Shown here: one piece after another, positions 35,017-42,204 of the stretch | Numbering within the stretch: position 1 is the stretch's first letter | Layout of the letters: the number at the start of each line of letters is the position of its first letter | Assembly: GCA_900768075.1 (NCBI GenBank) | Contig: CAAGBN010000033.1 | Coordinates: forward strand, 1 to 64,000 | DNA length: 64,000 nt | Reading direction: 5' to 3' | Source of the DNA: Clostridia bacterium | GTDB lineage: Bacteria > Bacillota > Clostridia > Oscillospirales > Acutalibacteraceae | Position numbers and translations under genes: made by a program | Notes under the pieces: generated by a model | Told to the model about the DNA's origin: nothing | Database searches by the model: none | What the model saw: the letters and a program-made list of their open reading frames with translations, nothing else

Positions 35017-36222
35017 TTATTTATCCTCCTCTACGAATTCCTTGTTCCAGATTACGCCTGTCTTGAGAGGTGCACCCTTGCAGAAAATCTTGTTTTCGTA
35101 AGCGTCAAGGGGGTCTGCTGTGAATTCGTCTTTGTCAATAAGCTCAACAACCTCGTCATATCTGCTGTCCACAAGGACATCAATAGCTTCTTCCATATGT
35201 GACTGACGGAAGTTGATAGATGCGAAAATAAGGTGATTTTCAAAGCCGAAGGGCATTGTGTCATAGGAAACTACGGGACCGAGTGAGAAGCTGTTATATA
35301 CACCGTTACAGCCGAGAACCTTATGCTGGAATGCGACTCTGTGTTCAATGTTGGTACCGCTTGTACCCACAAACATTGTAGCTCTGCCACCGAGCATCTC
35401 GATGATTTTTTCTGCTGTCTCCTCTTCTGTAAGACCTGCTGTGCAGAGATAGTCAGCCTTTGCGATTTCCTTTGAGAAAACTACCTTCTTGCAGTTTTCA
35501 TCGCTTCTGCCGATGAAGAGAATTTTTGCATTGGGGTGATATCTTCTGATCTGATCTGCAATGAAAAGACCTGTCATACCGAGACCGAAAACTACTGTTC
35601 TTTCAAAGACATTATCCTTGGCCTTCTGTCTTGCTTCAGCTTCAGAGCATTTATGCTTTGCCATTTCAATTCTGAACCAGTGAGCTTCACCAAGATCTTC
35701 CATTCTTTCTCTCTGGAAAATAGCGCAAGCATAGGGGTCAGCAAATGAAAGTCTCTTTGCAACTGAAAGAGGAATCTTTTTTAAATCCTTATATTCCTCG
35801 GGGAGAGGTAAGAGCATATCAGGGTTGAAGTAGTTCTTGTCGCAGAAAAGTCCGTCTGCACCGTCGCAGCCGTATTCAAAGTAGGTTTCATCCTCTGTGT
35901 AACGAGTGGGGTCATAGCTGTCACCGCCACGGATAAGCACTATAGCAAATCTGTTCTCGGAGGGCACCCAAACAACGCCCTCGTGACCGTTGATGAGTCT
36001 GTTTTCACCCTCGGGGAATTTCTTTGAAAGCTTGCTGTCTCTGCCCATTTTCATAAGCTCAAAGTCAGTACCGCAGAAGCCCTGGAATACAGGCCAAGCC
36101 TCGATACCCTTATAGGCAGGCTCACCTCTTAAACGCTGTCTTTCGGGATTTATTAAATTAATCTCGCCGTACTTGATAGGCAAGTCTTTATCGTTTTGAA
36201 AATATGTGCCGTAGGTTTTCAT
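35017..36222 (-). CDS. MDR-family glucose-dehydrogenase-like sugar dehydrogenase
   Basis: This roughly 401-residue protein recalls archaeal-type glucose 1-dehydrogenases of the MDR superfamily: FQGFCGTDFELMKMGR near the N-terminus, NGHEGVVWV, and a VFGLGMTGLFIADQI nucleotide loop. An insertion between the halves (residues about 85-140) is longer than usual. Oxidation of an aldose at C1 to its lactone is the likely reaction. The ATG at 36222 follows AAGGTGATAAT. It is the first gene of a six-gene operon and would feed the lactonase-like amidohydrolase. Confidence 0.65.
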   Translation of the reverse strand: MKTYGTYFQNDKDLPIKYGEINLINPERQRLRGEPAYKGIEAWPVFQGFCGTDFELMKMGRDSKLSKKFPEGENRLINGHEGVVWVPSENRFAIVLIRGGDSYDPTRYTEDETYFEYGCDGADGLFCDKNYFNPDMLLPLPEEYKDLKKIPLSVAKRLSFADPYACAIFQRERMEDLGEAHWFRIEMAKHKCSEAEARQKAKDNVFERTVVFGLGMTGLFIADQIRRYHPNAKILFIGRSDENCKKVVFSKEIAKADYLCTAGLTEEETAEKIIEMLGGRATMFVGTSGTNIEHRVAFQHKVLGCNGVYNSFSLGPVVSYDTMPFGFENHLIFASINFRQSHMEEAIDVLVDSRYDEVVELIDKDEFTADPLDAYENKIFCKGAPLKTGVIWNKEFVEEDK

Positions 36223-36257
36223 ATTATCACCTTTCTTCTTCAAAATTTACCATTATA

Positions 36258-36286
36258 ATTATCTATCTTTCGACTTGTTTTGTCAA
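36258..36286 (-). promoter_or_regulatory. Promoter of the sugar-acid operon
   Basis: Minus-strand TTGACA (36281-36286) and GATAAT (36258-36263) are 17 bases apart, in the divergent gap between the operon and the arabinanase gene. Confidence 0.7.
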
Positions 36287-36317
36287 GCAAATATTATCAA
36301 TTATTAGAAATAATATC

Positions 36318-36346
36318 TTGAAAAGATACAGTGCTTATGATATCAT
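36318..36346 (+). promoter_or_regulatory. Promoter of the arabinanase-fucosidase pair
   Basis: Plus-strand TTGAAA (36318-36323) and TATCAT (36341-36346) are 17 bases apart. With the minus promoter it forms a back-to-back arrangement suited to shared control. Confidence 0.6.
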
Positions 36347-36377
36347 TTAAGAAATACATTTTACGGAGGATAAGCCT

Positions 36378-38135
36378 ATGCTGTTTATCAATAAAATCAT
36401 CTATTCCTTTATGGCCGCCGTCTGCGCAATAACTGCCTTTTTCGGTGTGCCTGATGCAGAAAAAATGACAGCAAAGCAATATCCTATAAATGGTTCGCCC
36501 GATGAATCCTGTCAGGTTAATGACAGCAGAGTGGCAGTCCATGACCCCTCTGTGGTTAAAAGTGAGGACGGCACCTATTATCTTTTCGGCACTCACGGCT
36601 GTGCAGCTAAAAGCGAAGATATGATAAACTGGAAAAGCATCGCTTCGGGTGTGAATGACAGCAACCGTCTTCTTGTCAGAGAGGGCGAAACCTTAAGAGG
36701 CACACTCAATGAGCCTTTAGGCTGGACAGATGCTTATCAGCTTTCAAAGGGCCATAACGAAAATGATCTTCAGACCAACATTTGGGCTTCAACCGTTATA
36801 TACAATAAAGAAATGGGCAAATACTGCTACTATGCTTCCTCATCTGTCTGGGGCACAGCAGGCTCGGTTATATGGTTTGCCACAAGCGATAACATCGAGG
36901 GTCCCTATGATTACGAGGACTCCATAGTATATTCAGGCTTCAATAATCTCACCAACGAGGGCAAATTCTATTCAAGAGTCAATTCGGCACACTACTCCTT
37001 CACCAACATTTCCGAGCTTTTCAGAGACGGTGTTTTCTCAAAGAAAGACCTGGAAAATGCTCCCTGGTTCAAGGATAATGGAGAGTATGATGACACAGTT
37101 TATCCCAACTGTATCGACCCTGCCCTTTTCTATGATGCTGACGGCAGATTATGGATGACCTACGGTTCATTCTTCGGTGGCACCTACATAATACCTATGG
37201 ATGAAAGTACAGGCAAGCCTGACTATGAATATATGAAGAACACCGACGGTTATGATATGTATTTCGGCAAAAAGATAATAGCTACCGCCTATGCAACCGA
37301 TCTTTCAGGCGAAGGTCCTTTTATTACCTATGATAAAGAAAGCGGTTATTATTATCTGTTTATTTCCTACAACGGCCTCGGAGCATTGGGCGGATACAAT
37401 ATAAGAGAATACAGAAGCGAAAATCCCGACGGCCCCTACTATGATGCGGCAGGGTACTGCTCAACAGACAACAAAAATACCGGCGCAAAGCTTTTCGGCA
37501 ACTATAAGCTTGATTGCCTTGACACTGCTTATCTTTCAGGAGGTCATTCCTCCTGCCTTGTTGACGATGACGGTAAAATCTTTCAGGTTTATCATACCCG
37601 CTTCAATGTAGGTAACGACGGCTACGAAACAAGAGTGCACCAAATGGCAAGAACTCAGAGTGGTTGGCTGACAGTACTCCCCTTTGAGTATAGCGGTGAA
37701 ATTATAGAAAATAAAGGGTACACTGCCGAGGAAATTGCAGGCGAATATGAATTTATAGCTCACGGAAATATCAGCAATTACACCGACAGCTGGAATAAGG
37801 TCGGCAACATTATAGCCACTACTCAGAAAATCACTCTCAATGCCTACGGCACGATAGATGCCCTGAGAGTTTACACAGCAAATAAAAACGATACTTCCCT
37901 CTTCTCTCGCAAAGCAGAGGGCACTTGGGAAGTTTCAGATAATGCACCATATATAACAATCACTGTTGACTCTGAGGTTTACCAAGGTGTAATCTGCACA
38001 CAAAAAGATGAAAGTGAAAGCAAAGCTCAGCGACTCGTTTTCAGTGCAATCGGCAGTAACAACGAATGCTTATGGGGCGTAAAAAAAATAAAGGAGAAGC
38101 ATTATGACAAAACAAGAATATTTAAAGCAAATTGA
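36378..38135 (+). CDS. Secreted GH43 arabinanase-like glycosidase
   Basis: The 585-residue protein has a signal peptide or anchor (about 1-25) and a GH43 propeller. The base Asp is in VHDPSVVKSEDG, a second Asp is in NCIDPALFYD, and the acid Glu is in SGEGPFITYDK. The FNVGNDGYETRVHQM segment after GGHSSCLVDDDGK is typical of endo-1,5-alpha-L-arabinanases, as is the C-terminal beta domain (about 440 on). It probably cuts arabinan outside the cell. The gene overlaps the fucosidase gene by 32 bases, so the two are co-expressed. Confidence 0.87.
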   Translation: MLFINKIIYSFMAAVCAITAFFGVPDAEKMTAKQYPINGSPDESCQVNDSRVAVHDPSVVKSEDGTYYLFGTHGCAAKSEDMINWKSIASGVNDSNRLLVREGETLRGTLNEPLGWTDAYQLSKGHNENDLQTNIWASTVIYNKEMGKYCYYASSSVWGTAGSVIWFATSDNIEGPYDYEDSIVYSGFNNLTNEGKFYSRVNSAHYSFTNISELFRDGVFSKKDLENAPWFKDNGEYDDTVYPNCIDPALFYDADGRLWMTYGSFFGGTYIIPMDESTGKPDYEYMKNTDGYDMYFGKKIIATAYATDLSGEGPFITYDKESGYYYLFISYNGLGALGGYNIREYRSENPDGPYYDAAGYCSTDNKNTGAKLFGNYKLDCLDTAYLSGGHSSCLVDDDGKIFQVYHTRFNVGNDGYETRVHQMARTQSGWLTVLPFEYSGEIIENKGYTAEEIAGEYEFIAHGNISNYTDSWNKVGNIIATTQKITLNAYGTIDALRVYTANKNDTSLFSRKAEGTWEVSDNAPYITITVDSEVYQGVICTQKDESESKAQRLVFSAIGSNNECLWGVKKIKEKHYDKTRIFKAN

Positions 38136-39576
38136 TGCCGTTATCGAAAACGGCAAATATAAGGCTGACTGGGCTTCGCTTTGCAACCACAAAACACCCG
38201 ACTGGTTCAAAAGAGACAAGCTTGGTATATTCATCCATTGGGGTGTTTACAGTGTACCCGGCTTCGGCAACGAGTGGTACCCACGCTCAATGTATGATAA
38301 GAGAGTAAGAGAATTCGAGCATCACAGAAAAACCTACGGTGAGCATAAAGACTTCGGCTACAAGGATTTCATTCCTATGTTCAAGGCCGAAAAATTCGAC
38401 GCTGACAAATGGGTTGACCTTTTCAAAAAAAGCGGTATCAGATATGTTATGCCCGTTGCAGAGCATCACGACGGCTTTGCAATGTATGACACAGAATTCA
38501 ACCGTTGGAATGCAAAAGAAATGGGCCCCTGCCGTGATATCATCAGCGAAATCAAGACTGCTAGTGAAAAGAGCGGTCTTACCTTCTGCGCTTCTTCACA
38601 CAGAGCTGAACACTATTTCTTCCTCAATCTCGGCAGAACCTTTGACAGCGACGTTAACGATGAAAGATACGCTGACTTCTATGGCCCCGCTGTTTATCTT
38701 GAAGAATTCAACTCAGAAAATATGGGTCCCACCACTGAAAACGCTTTCGGTACAGGCGCAAGTGAAGAATGGCTTCAGGATTGGCTTGTCCGCACATGTG
38801 AAATCTTAGATAAATTCCAGCCCTCAATCATCTACTTTGACTGGTGGATTCAGAATCACTCATTCAAGCCCTATCTTAAAAAGCTTGCTGCTTATTACTA
38901 CAATAGAGCTGAAGAATGGGGCAAGGAAGTAACTATCAACCACAAGCACGAAGCTTTTCCCCACACAGTTGCAACCTACGACGTGGAAAAGGGTGCACTC
39001 ACAGACATTTCACCACGTCCCTGGCAGACAGACACTTCCATTGGCAAGCGTTCATGGGGATACACAAAGGACAACGAATTCAAGCCTGCCCGTCAGGTTA
39101 TCTGCGACCTTGTTGACATCGTTTCCAAAAACGGCAACCTGCTTATCAATATAGGTCCCAAGCCCGACGGTACAATCACTGACGAGGAGACTGCTGTGCT
39201 TCTGACAATGGGTGAATGGCTCAAGACCAACGGCGAAGCAATTTACGGCACAACCTATTGGAAGTGGTTCGGCGAGGGCGAGGTCAACGCTGAAGAGGGT
39301 GCTTTCAAGGATACCGAAGAAAAAGGCTTCACAAGCAAGGATTTCCGTTTCACATACAAGAACGGCTATCTTTATGTTTTCCAGATGAGACCCGACAAAA
39401 AGGCTGTTATCAAGACCTTGAGAAGAAAAGACATCCGAGACCTGCTTTTCAGCAGCATTGAGCTTTTAGGCTATGGTAAGGTTGACTTCGCACGAGACTC
39501 TGAAGCACTGACTATCACTAATAATTTTGAATTTGGCAGTGATCTGCCCATATGCTATAAAATCACTCTTGACTGA
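38104..39576 (+). CDS. GH29 alpha-L-fucosidase
   Basis: The 490-residue protein has no signal peptide, so it acts in the cytoplasm. The GH29 barrel opens with KLGIFIHWGVYSVPGFGNEWYPR and contains PVAEHHDGFAMYD. The probable nucleophile aspartate is in IIYFDWWIQ, with LLINIGPKPDG further on. GH29 enzymes release alpha-L-fucose and can also accept alpha-L-galactosides, because L-fucose is 6-deoxy-L-galactose. Its ATG follows AAAGGAG inside the end of the arabinanase gene, and a strong terminator follows. Confidence 0.93.
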   Translation: MTKQEYLKQIDAVIENGKYKADWASLCNHKTPDWFKRDKLGIFIHWGVYSVPGFGNEWYPRSMYDKRVREFEHHRKTYGEHKDFGYKDFIPMFKAEKFDADKWVDLFKKSGIRYVMPVAEHHDGFAMYDTEFNRWNAKEMGPCRDIISEIKTASEKSGLTFCASSHRAEHYFFLNLGRTFDSDVNDERYADFYGPAVYLEEFNSENMGPTTENAFGTGASEEWLQDWLVRTCEILDKFQPSIIYFDWWIQNHSFKPYLKKLAAYYYNRAEEWGKEVTINHKHEAFPHTVATYDVEKGALTDISPRPWQTDTSIGKRSWGYTKDNEFKPARQVICDLVDIVSKNGNLLINIGPKPDGTITDEETAVLLTMGEWLKTNGEAIYGTTYWKWFGEGEVNAEEGAFKDTEEKGFTSKDFRFTYKNGYLYVFQMRPDKKAVIKTLRRKDIRDLLFSSIELLGYGKVDFARDSEALTITNNFEFGSDLPICYKITLD

Positions 39577-39584
39577 TAAACAAA

Positions 39585-39620
39585 AATCCCCACGGAACAT
39601 TCCGTGGGGATTAAGTTTTT
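39585..39620 (+). terminator. Terminator after the fucosidase gene
   Basis: A perfect 12-bp stem AATCCCCACGGA/TCCGTGGGGATT is followed by AAGTTTTT, nine bases after the stop codon. Confidence 0.9.
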
Positions 39621-39641
39621 AGTCTGTGCAAAAGGTGGGGC

Positions 39642-39720
39642 GCGGCTCCATTAAATCGCTTCGCGATTTACAGCGACTGCGTCGCTGAGCCGAAGCCCCC
39701 GGCTTCGGCTATGGAGCCGC
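39642..39720. repeat. Four-armed cloverleaf repeat, copy 2
   Basis: Outer stem GCGGCTCCAT (39642-39651) pairs with ATGGAGCCGC (39711-39720). The inner hairpins are AAATCGC-TTC-GCGATTT, CAGCGAC-TGC-GTCGCTG and GCCGAAGCC-CCC-GGCTTCGGC. AGTCTG (39621-39626) and CAGACT (39727-39732) add a distal stem. Order and orientation match copy 1, while several arm bases differ in pairs. It lies between the fucosidase terminator and a 41-codon ORF. Confidence 0.85.
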
Positions 39721-39734
39721 AAGCCTCAGACTGA

Positions 39735-39860
39735 TTACGAGTGTATTTTAAACATTATTGTCTGAAACAGCATCTGCAGATATGCGATAGGGAAAGTCAG
39801 AACTTCAAACTTCTTCTTTGTAGGTCTTGTTCTGACAACATCTGTAGTCTTTGATTTCAT
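39735..39860 (-). CDS. Small protein, 41 residues, basic N-terminus and hydrophobic C-terminus
   Basis: ATG 39860 follows a CGGAGG site and opens a 41-codon frame. The N-terminal half is basic (VVRTRPTKKKFEVL) and the C-terminal half hydrophobic (FPIAYLQMLFQTIMF). A consensus promoter lies 59 bases upstream, between this ORF and the methyltransferase gene, so it is likely expressed on its own. The stop is 15 bases from cloverleaf copy 2. I recognise no family. A membrane-associated peptide is the safest description. Confidence 0.55.
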   Translation of the reverse strand: MKSKTTDVVRTRPTKKKFEVLTFPIAYLQMLFQTIMFKIHS

Positions 39861-39918
39861 AGATTTAACCTCCGATTAAACTTCTGCATAAGCAATTGCA
39901 AAATTCTGTATATGCTTT

Positions 39919-39947
39919 ATTTTATCTTGATAAAATGACTTTGTCAA
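39919..39947 (-). promoter_or_regulatory. Promoter of the 41-residue small ORF
   Basis: Minus-strand TTGACA (39942-39947) and TAAAAT (39919-39924) are separated by 17 bases, a strong consensus match. Confidence 0.78.
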
Positions 39948-39962
39948 GACAGTCAGTGTGAT

Positions 39963-40544
39963 TTATTTTTTCACACCTGACACCATATACATTCTCTCAT
40001 CGGAAATAAGCACATCGACCTCAAACCAGGGACTCATCATATCCGCAAGAATTTCTTTTTTTACAAGAGGTACAGATATATTTTCAGCGGCACCCTTATG
40101 ACATTCTTCAAGCTCTTTTTCACTGATACCGTGAGCAACCGTAAGTCTGCCGCCAAGCTTAAGTGCACTCGAAACATTAGCAAAAAGCTTTTCAACCTGC
40201 GCAAAATGAGGGAAGGCGTTATATATCATCGCTATGTCGTATTCTTGCTCAAAGCTATATGTTTCAGCATCAGCACAAAGCACCTGCACCTGAGGAAACT
40301 TTTCCTTTGCGATTCTGACCATTTCAGGTGAAATATCAACACCTGTGACCTTAACACCTCGAAGCAGATAATCAGGAAAAAGCACACCCGTACCGCAAGC
40401 AATATCAAGAATATGCTTACCTTTTGTAACATCGGCTTTTTTGAGGATAAAATCTATAACCTCCTCATTACGCACCTGAATTGAATCCCAGAGTTCTGCC
40501 CTTTTATCAAAAAAATCAATTACTTCTTGTTTATCCATAATCAT
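39963..40544 (-). CDS. SAM-dependent class I methyltransferase
   Basis: The 193-residue protein has motif I ILDIACGTGVLFP near residue 41, an acidic motif II in VTGVDISPEMVRIA, and NAFPHF after it. It is a UbiE/Methyltransf_11-like fold, but the substrate is unknown. The ATG overlaps the stop of the upstream gene (ATGA), and a second ATG two codons later is an alternative start. It is the last gene of the reductase-type operon beginning at 45707. Whether it acts in that system or merely shares its transcript is not clear. Confidence 0.82.
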   Translation of the reverse strand: MIMDKQEVIDFFDKRAELWDSIQVRNEEVIDFILKKADVTKGKHILDIACGTGVLFPDYLLRGVKVTGVDISPEMVRIAKEKFPQVQVLCADAETYSFEQEYDIAMIYNAFPHFAQVEKLFANVSSALKLGGRLTVAHGISEKELEECHKGAAENISVPLVKKEILADMMSPWFEVDVLISDERMYMVSGVKK

Positions 40545-41230
40545 ATTCCCTTGTTTTTAAAGTGAAGCTCTCTCATACCCTCTACTTCATCGCAGACAGG
40601 CTTAAGGTTACAGGTATCACAGTCGAAATTAACGCTGTTCATAACGTGATTGAGAGTTTCAGTAATACTGTTGTTTTTCTGAGCCAACATTTCAAGAGCC
40701 TTATGGTCAGCTTCTTCAGATGTGATAAACACTACTCTCACGCCCTTTACTGCAGGGTTTTCTTTATATTTACCGATGAGCAGATTGCCTACATTCTCGA
40801 AGCTGATACCGTTTTTTATGGCTTGCTTTGAAACCCTGACAGCCTCCTGATGTGAACGCGAGGTTGTTCTTATCATATAGCCGTCGGGAAAGTAGTGATA
40901 CTTGACATACTCAATCTTTCTGATAAGGTTATATGCCTTCTGTTCACTCTCCTGCTCGTCTATCTGCACAATAGTGTAGCGAGTGAAGCTACAATCCTTT
41001 TTAATATCGCAAAGCTCTTTACCTATTACTGTAATTCCGTCTTTCACAGGCGCTGAGGTTACAAGATTAAAGCCTGTACCCTTCAGCTCAAAAGCGCTGT
41101 GCTTTTGTAATATAACCTGATTTACACCCAGATCCTTCCAGGCGTTATTGCAATCATAATCATATTCAGTTTCAGCAAGCCCCTTATTGATTTCAGAGGC
41201 TTGCCTTATAAGCGAATCAAAAAATTCCAT
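40541..41230 (-). CDS. Cysteine-motif protein, weakly recalls acetyl-CoA synthase beta (CdhC)
   Basis: The 229-residue protein has a conserved-looking C-terminal motif CDTCNLKPVCDEVEG (C-x2-C-x5-C), a plausible metal or iron-sulfur site. It is preceded by a helix, ETLNHVMNSVNF. From memory this region resembles short proteins annotated as CODH/acetyl-CoA synthase beta family, but the full A-cluster motif of true AcsB is absent. Its ATG shares one base with the stop of the 52-residue gene. Association with a CooC-type ATPase gene in the same operon makes a metal-linked role attractive. The assignment is tentative. Confidence 0.45.
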   Translation of the reverse strand: MEFFDSLIRQASEINKGLAETEYDYDCNNAWKDLGVNQVILQKHSAFELKGTGFNLVTSAPVKDGITVIGKELCDIKKDCSFTRYTIVQIDEQESEQKAYNLIRKIEYVKYHYFPDGYMIRTTSRSHQEAVRVSKQAIKNGISFENVGNLLIGKYKENPAVKGVRVVFITSEEADHKALEMLAQKNNSITETLNHVMNSVNFDCDTCNLKPVCDEVEGMRELHFKNKGI

Positions 41231-41388
41231 TACAGTTTTTTATCCTTTTTCATTTTGTCGTAACGGTTTTTCCAGAGCCAGTCGTAAACCACTCTGATAA
41301 GCTTCATATCAAGGTTAAACCAATAGATTGCAAATGTTACAACAAATAAAGCAAATATCACACCGAGTATAACAAGAATTACATCCAT
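41230..41388 (-). CDS. Small membrane protein, 52 residues
   Basis: ATG 41388 follows AGGTGA two bases beyond the activator stop. The frame is VILVILGVIFALFVVTFAIY (one transmembrane helix, residues 3-22), then a basic tail rich in K, R and W (KLIRVVYDWLWKNRYDKMKK). The stop overlaps the next ATG (TAATG). The helix plus positive inside tail suggests an anchor holding its tail in the cytoplasm. It is wedged between the activator and the cysteine-motif gene with no gaps, so it is probably a working part of the operon. No family is recognised. Confidence 0.75.
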   Translation of the reverse strand: MDVILVILGVIFALFVVTFAIYWFNLDMKLIRVVYDWLWKNRYDKMKKDKKL

Positions 41389-41389
41389 A

Positions 41390-42190
41390 TCAGTTCACCT
41401 GTGCAAGGCCTTTCTGTCTTGCGTACTCTGCCGCACCGAGAGCACCCATAAGCTGAGGGTCTGTTGAAAGCTCAACAACCTTGATTTTAAGCACCTTTTC
41501 AATAGCAGCCTTAAGGCCTACATTCTTAGCGCAACCGCCTGTGAGCGTTATGCTGTCTGTAGCACCTGCTTTTTTAGCCATAACGAAGCATCTTTTTGCA
41601 ACTGCAAGCTGAATACCTGCCGCAATTTCATCCATAGGCTTGCCCTCACCTACAAGTGAGATAACCTCACTCTCTGCAAAAACTGTACACTGAGCAGTGA
41701 TGGGGATAGTATTCTTTGCTCCGAGTGAAAGCTTTGAAAATTCGGGAAGTGTCATTTCAAAAGCATTAGCCATAGCCTCGTAGAATCGGCCTGTACCTGC
41801 AGCACATTTATCGTTCATAGCAAAATTTTTAACTGTACCATCTGTATCAATAGCAATACCCTTAACGTCCTGACCACCGATATCGATAATAGCCTTTACC
41901 TCGGGGTTTGTTACGTGTACACCCATAGCGTGACAGCTGATTTCTGAAATATTCTCATCAGCAAAGGGCACCTTGTTTCTGCCGTAGCCTGTACCGATAA
42001 GATATGTAAGGTCCTTAGCTGATTCAAGACCCTCTACCTGTGCAACAGCATCTCCGAGAGCAATTTCTGCACTTGCAACAGGGTTGATTTTACTTCTGTT
42101 TGTGACGTTGGCAACAATCTTGCCGTTTTCGTCAAGTATAATACATTTTGTGTAGGTTGAACCTACATCGCATCCGCCAAAATATTTCAT
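41390..42190 (-). CDS. ATP-dependent activator of 2-hydroxyacyl-CoA dehydratase-type enzyme (HgdC family)
   Basis: This ASKHA-fold ATPase of about 266 residues injects low-potential electrons into its partner. Phosphate loops are GGCDVGSTYTKC and IDIGGQDVKGI. The two cysteines that bridge a [4Fe-4S] cluster across the dimer are in NDKCAAGTGRF and TAQCTVFAESE. Length matches HgdC/HadI. The ATG at 42190 follows AAAGGAG, and the longer in-frame start is less likely. It directly follows the second dehydratase-family subunit. Confidence 0.92.
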   Translation of the reverse strand: MKYFGGCDVGSTYTKCIILDENGKIVANVTNRSKINPVASAEIALGDAVAQVEGLESAKDLTYLIGTGYGRNKVPFADENISEISCHAMGVHVTNPEVKAIIDIGGQDVKGIAIDTDGTVKNFAMNDKCAAGTGRFYEAMANAFEMTLPEFSKLSLGAKNTIPITAQCTVFAESEVISLVGEGKPMDEIAAGIQLAVAKRCFVMAKKAGATDSITLTGGCAKNVGLKAAIEKVLKIKVVELSTDPQLMGALGAAEYARQKGLAQVN

Positions 42191-42204
42191 TTCTATATTC
42201 TCCT

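Noticed and set aside
29392..36222. Ordinary galacturonate (UxaCBA) pathway
   Set aside because: UxaC is not in the operon and two extra dehydrogenases plus a hydrolase are. The galactonate route explains more genes, though galacturonate use via a distant uxaC is not ruled out.
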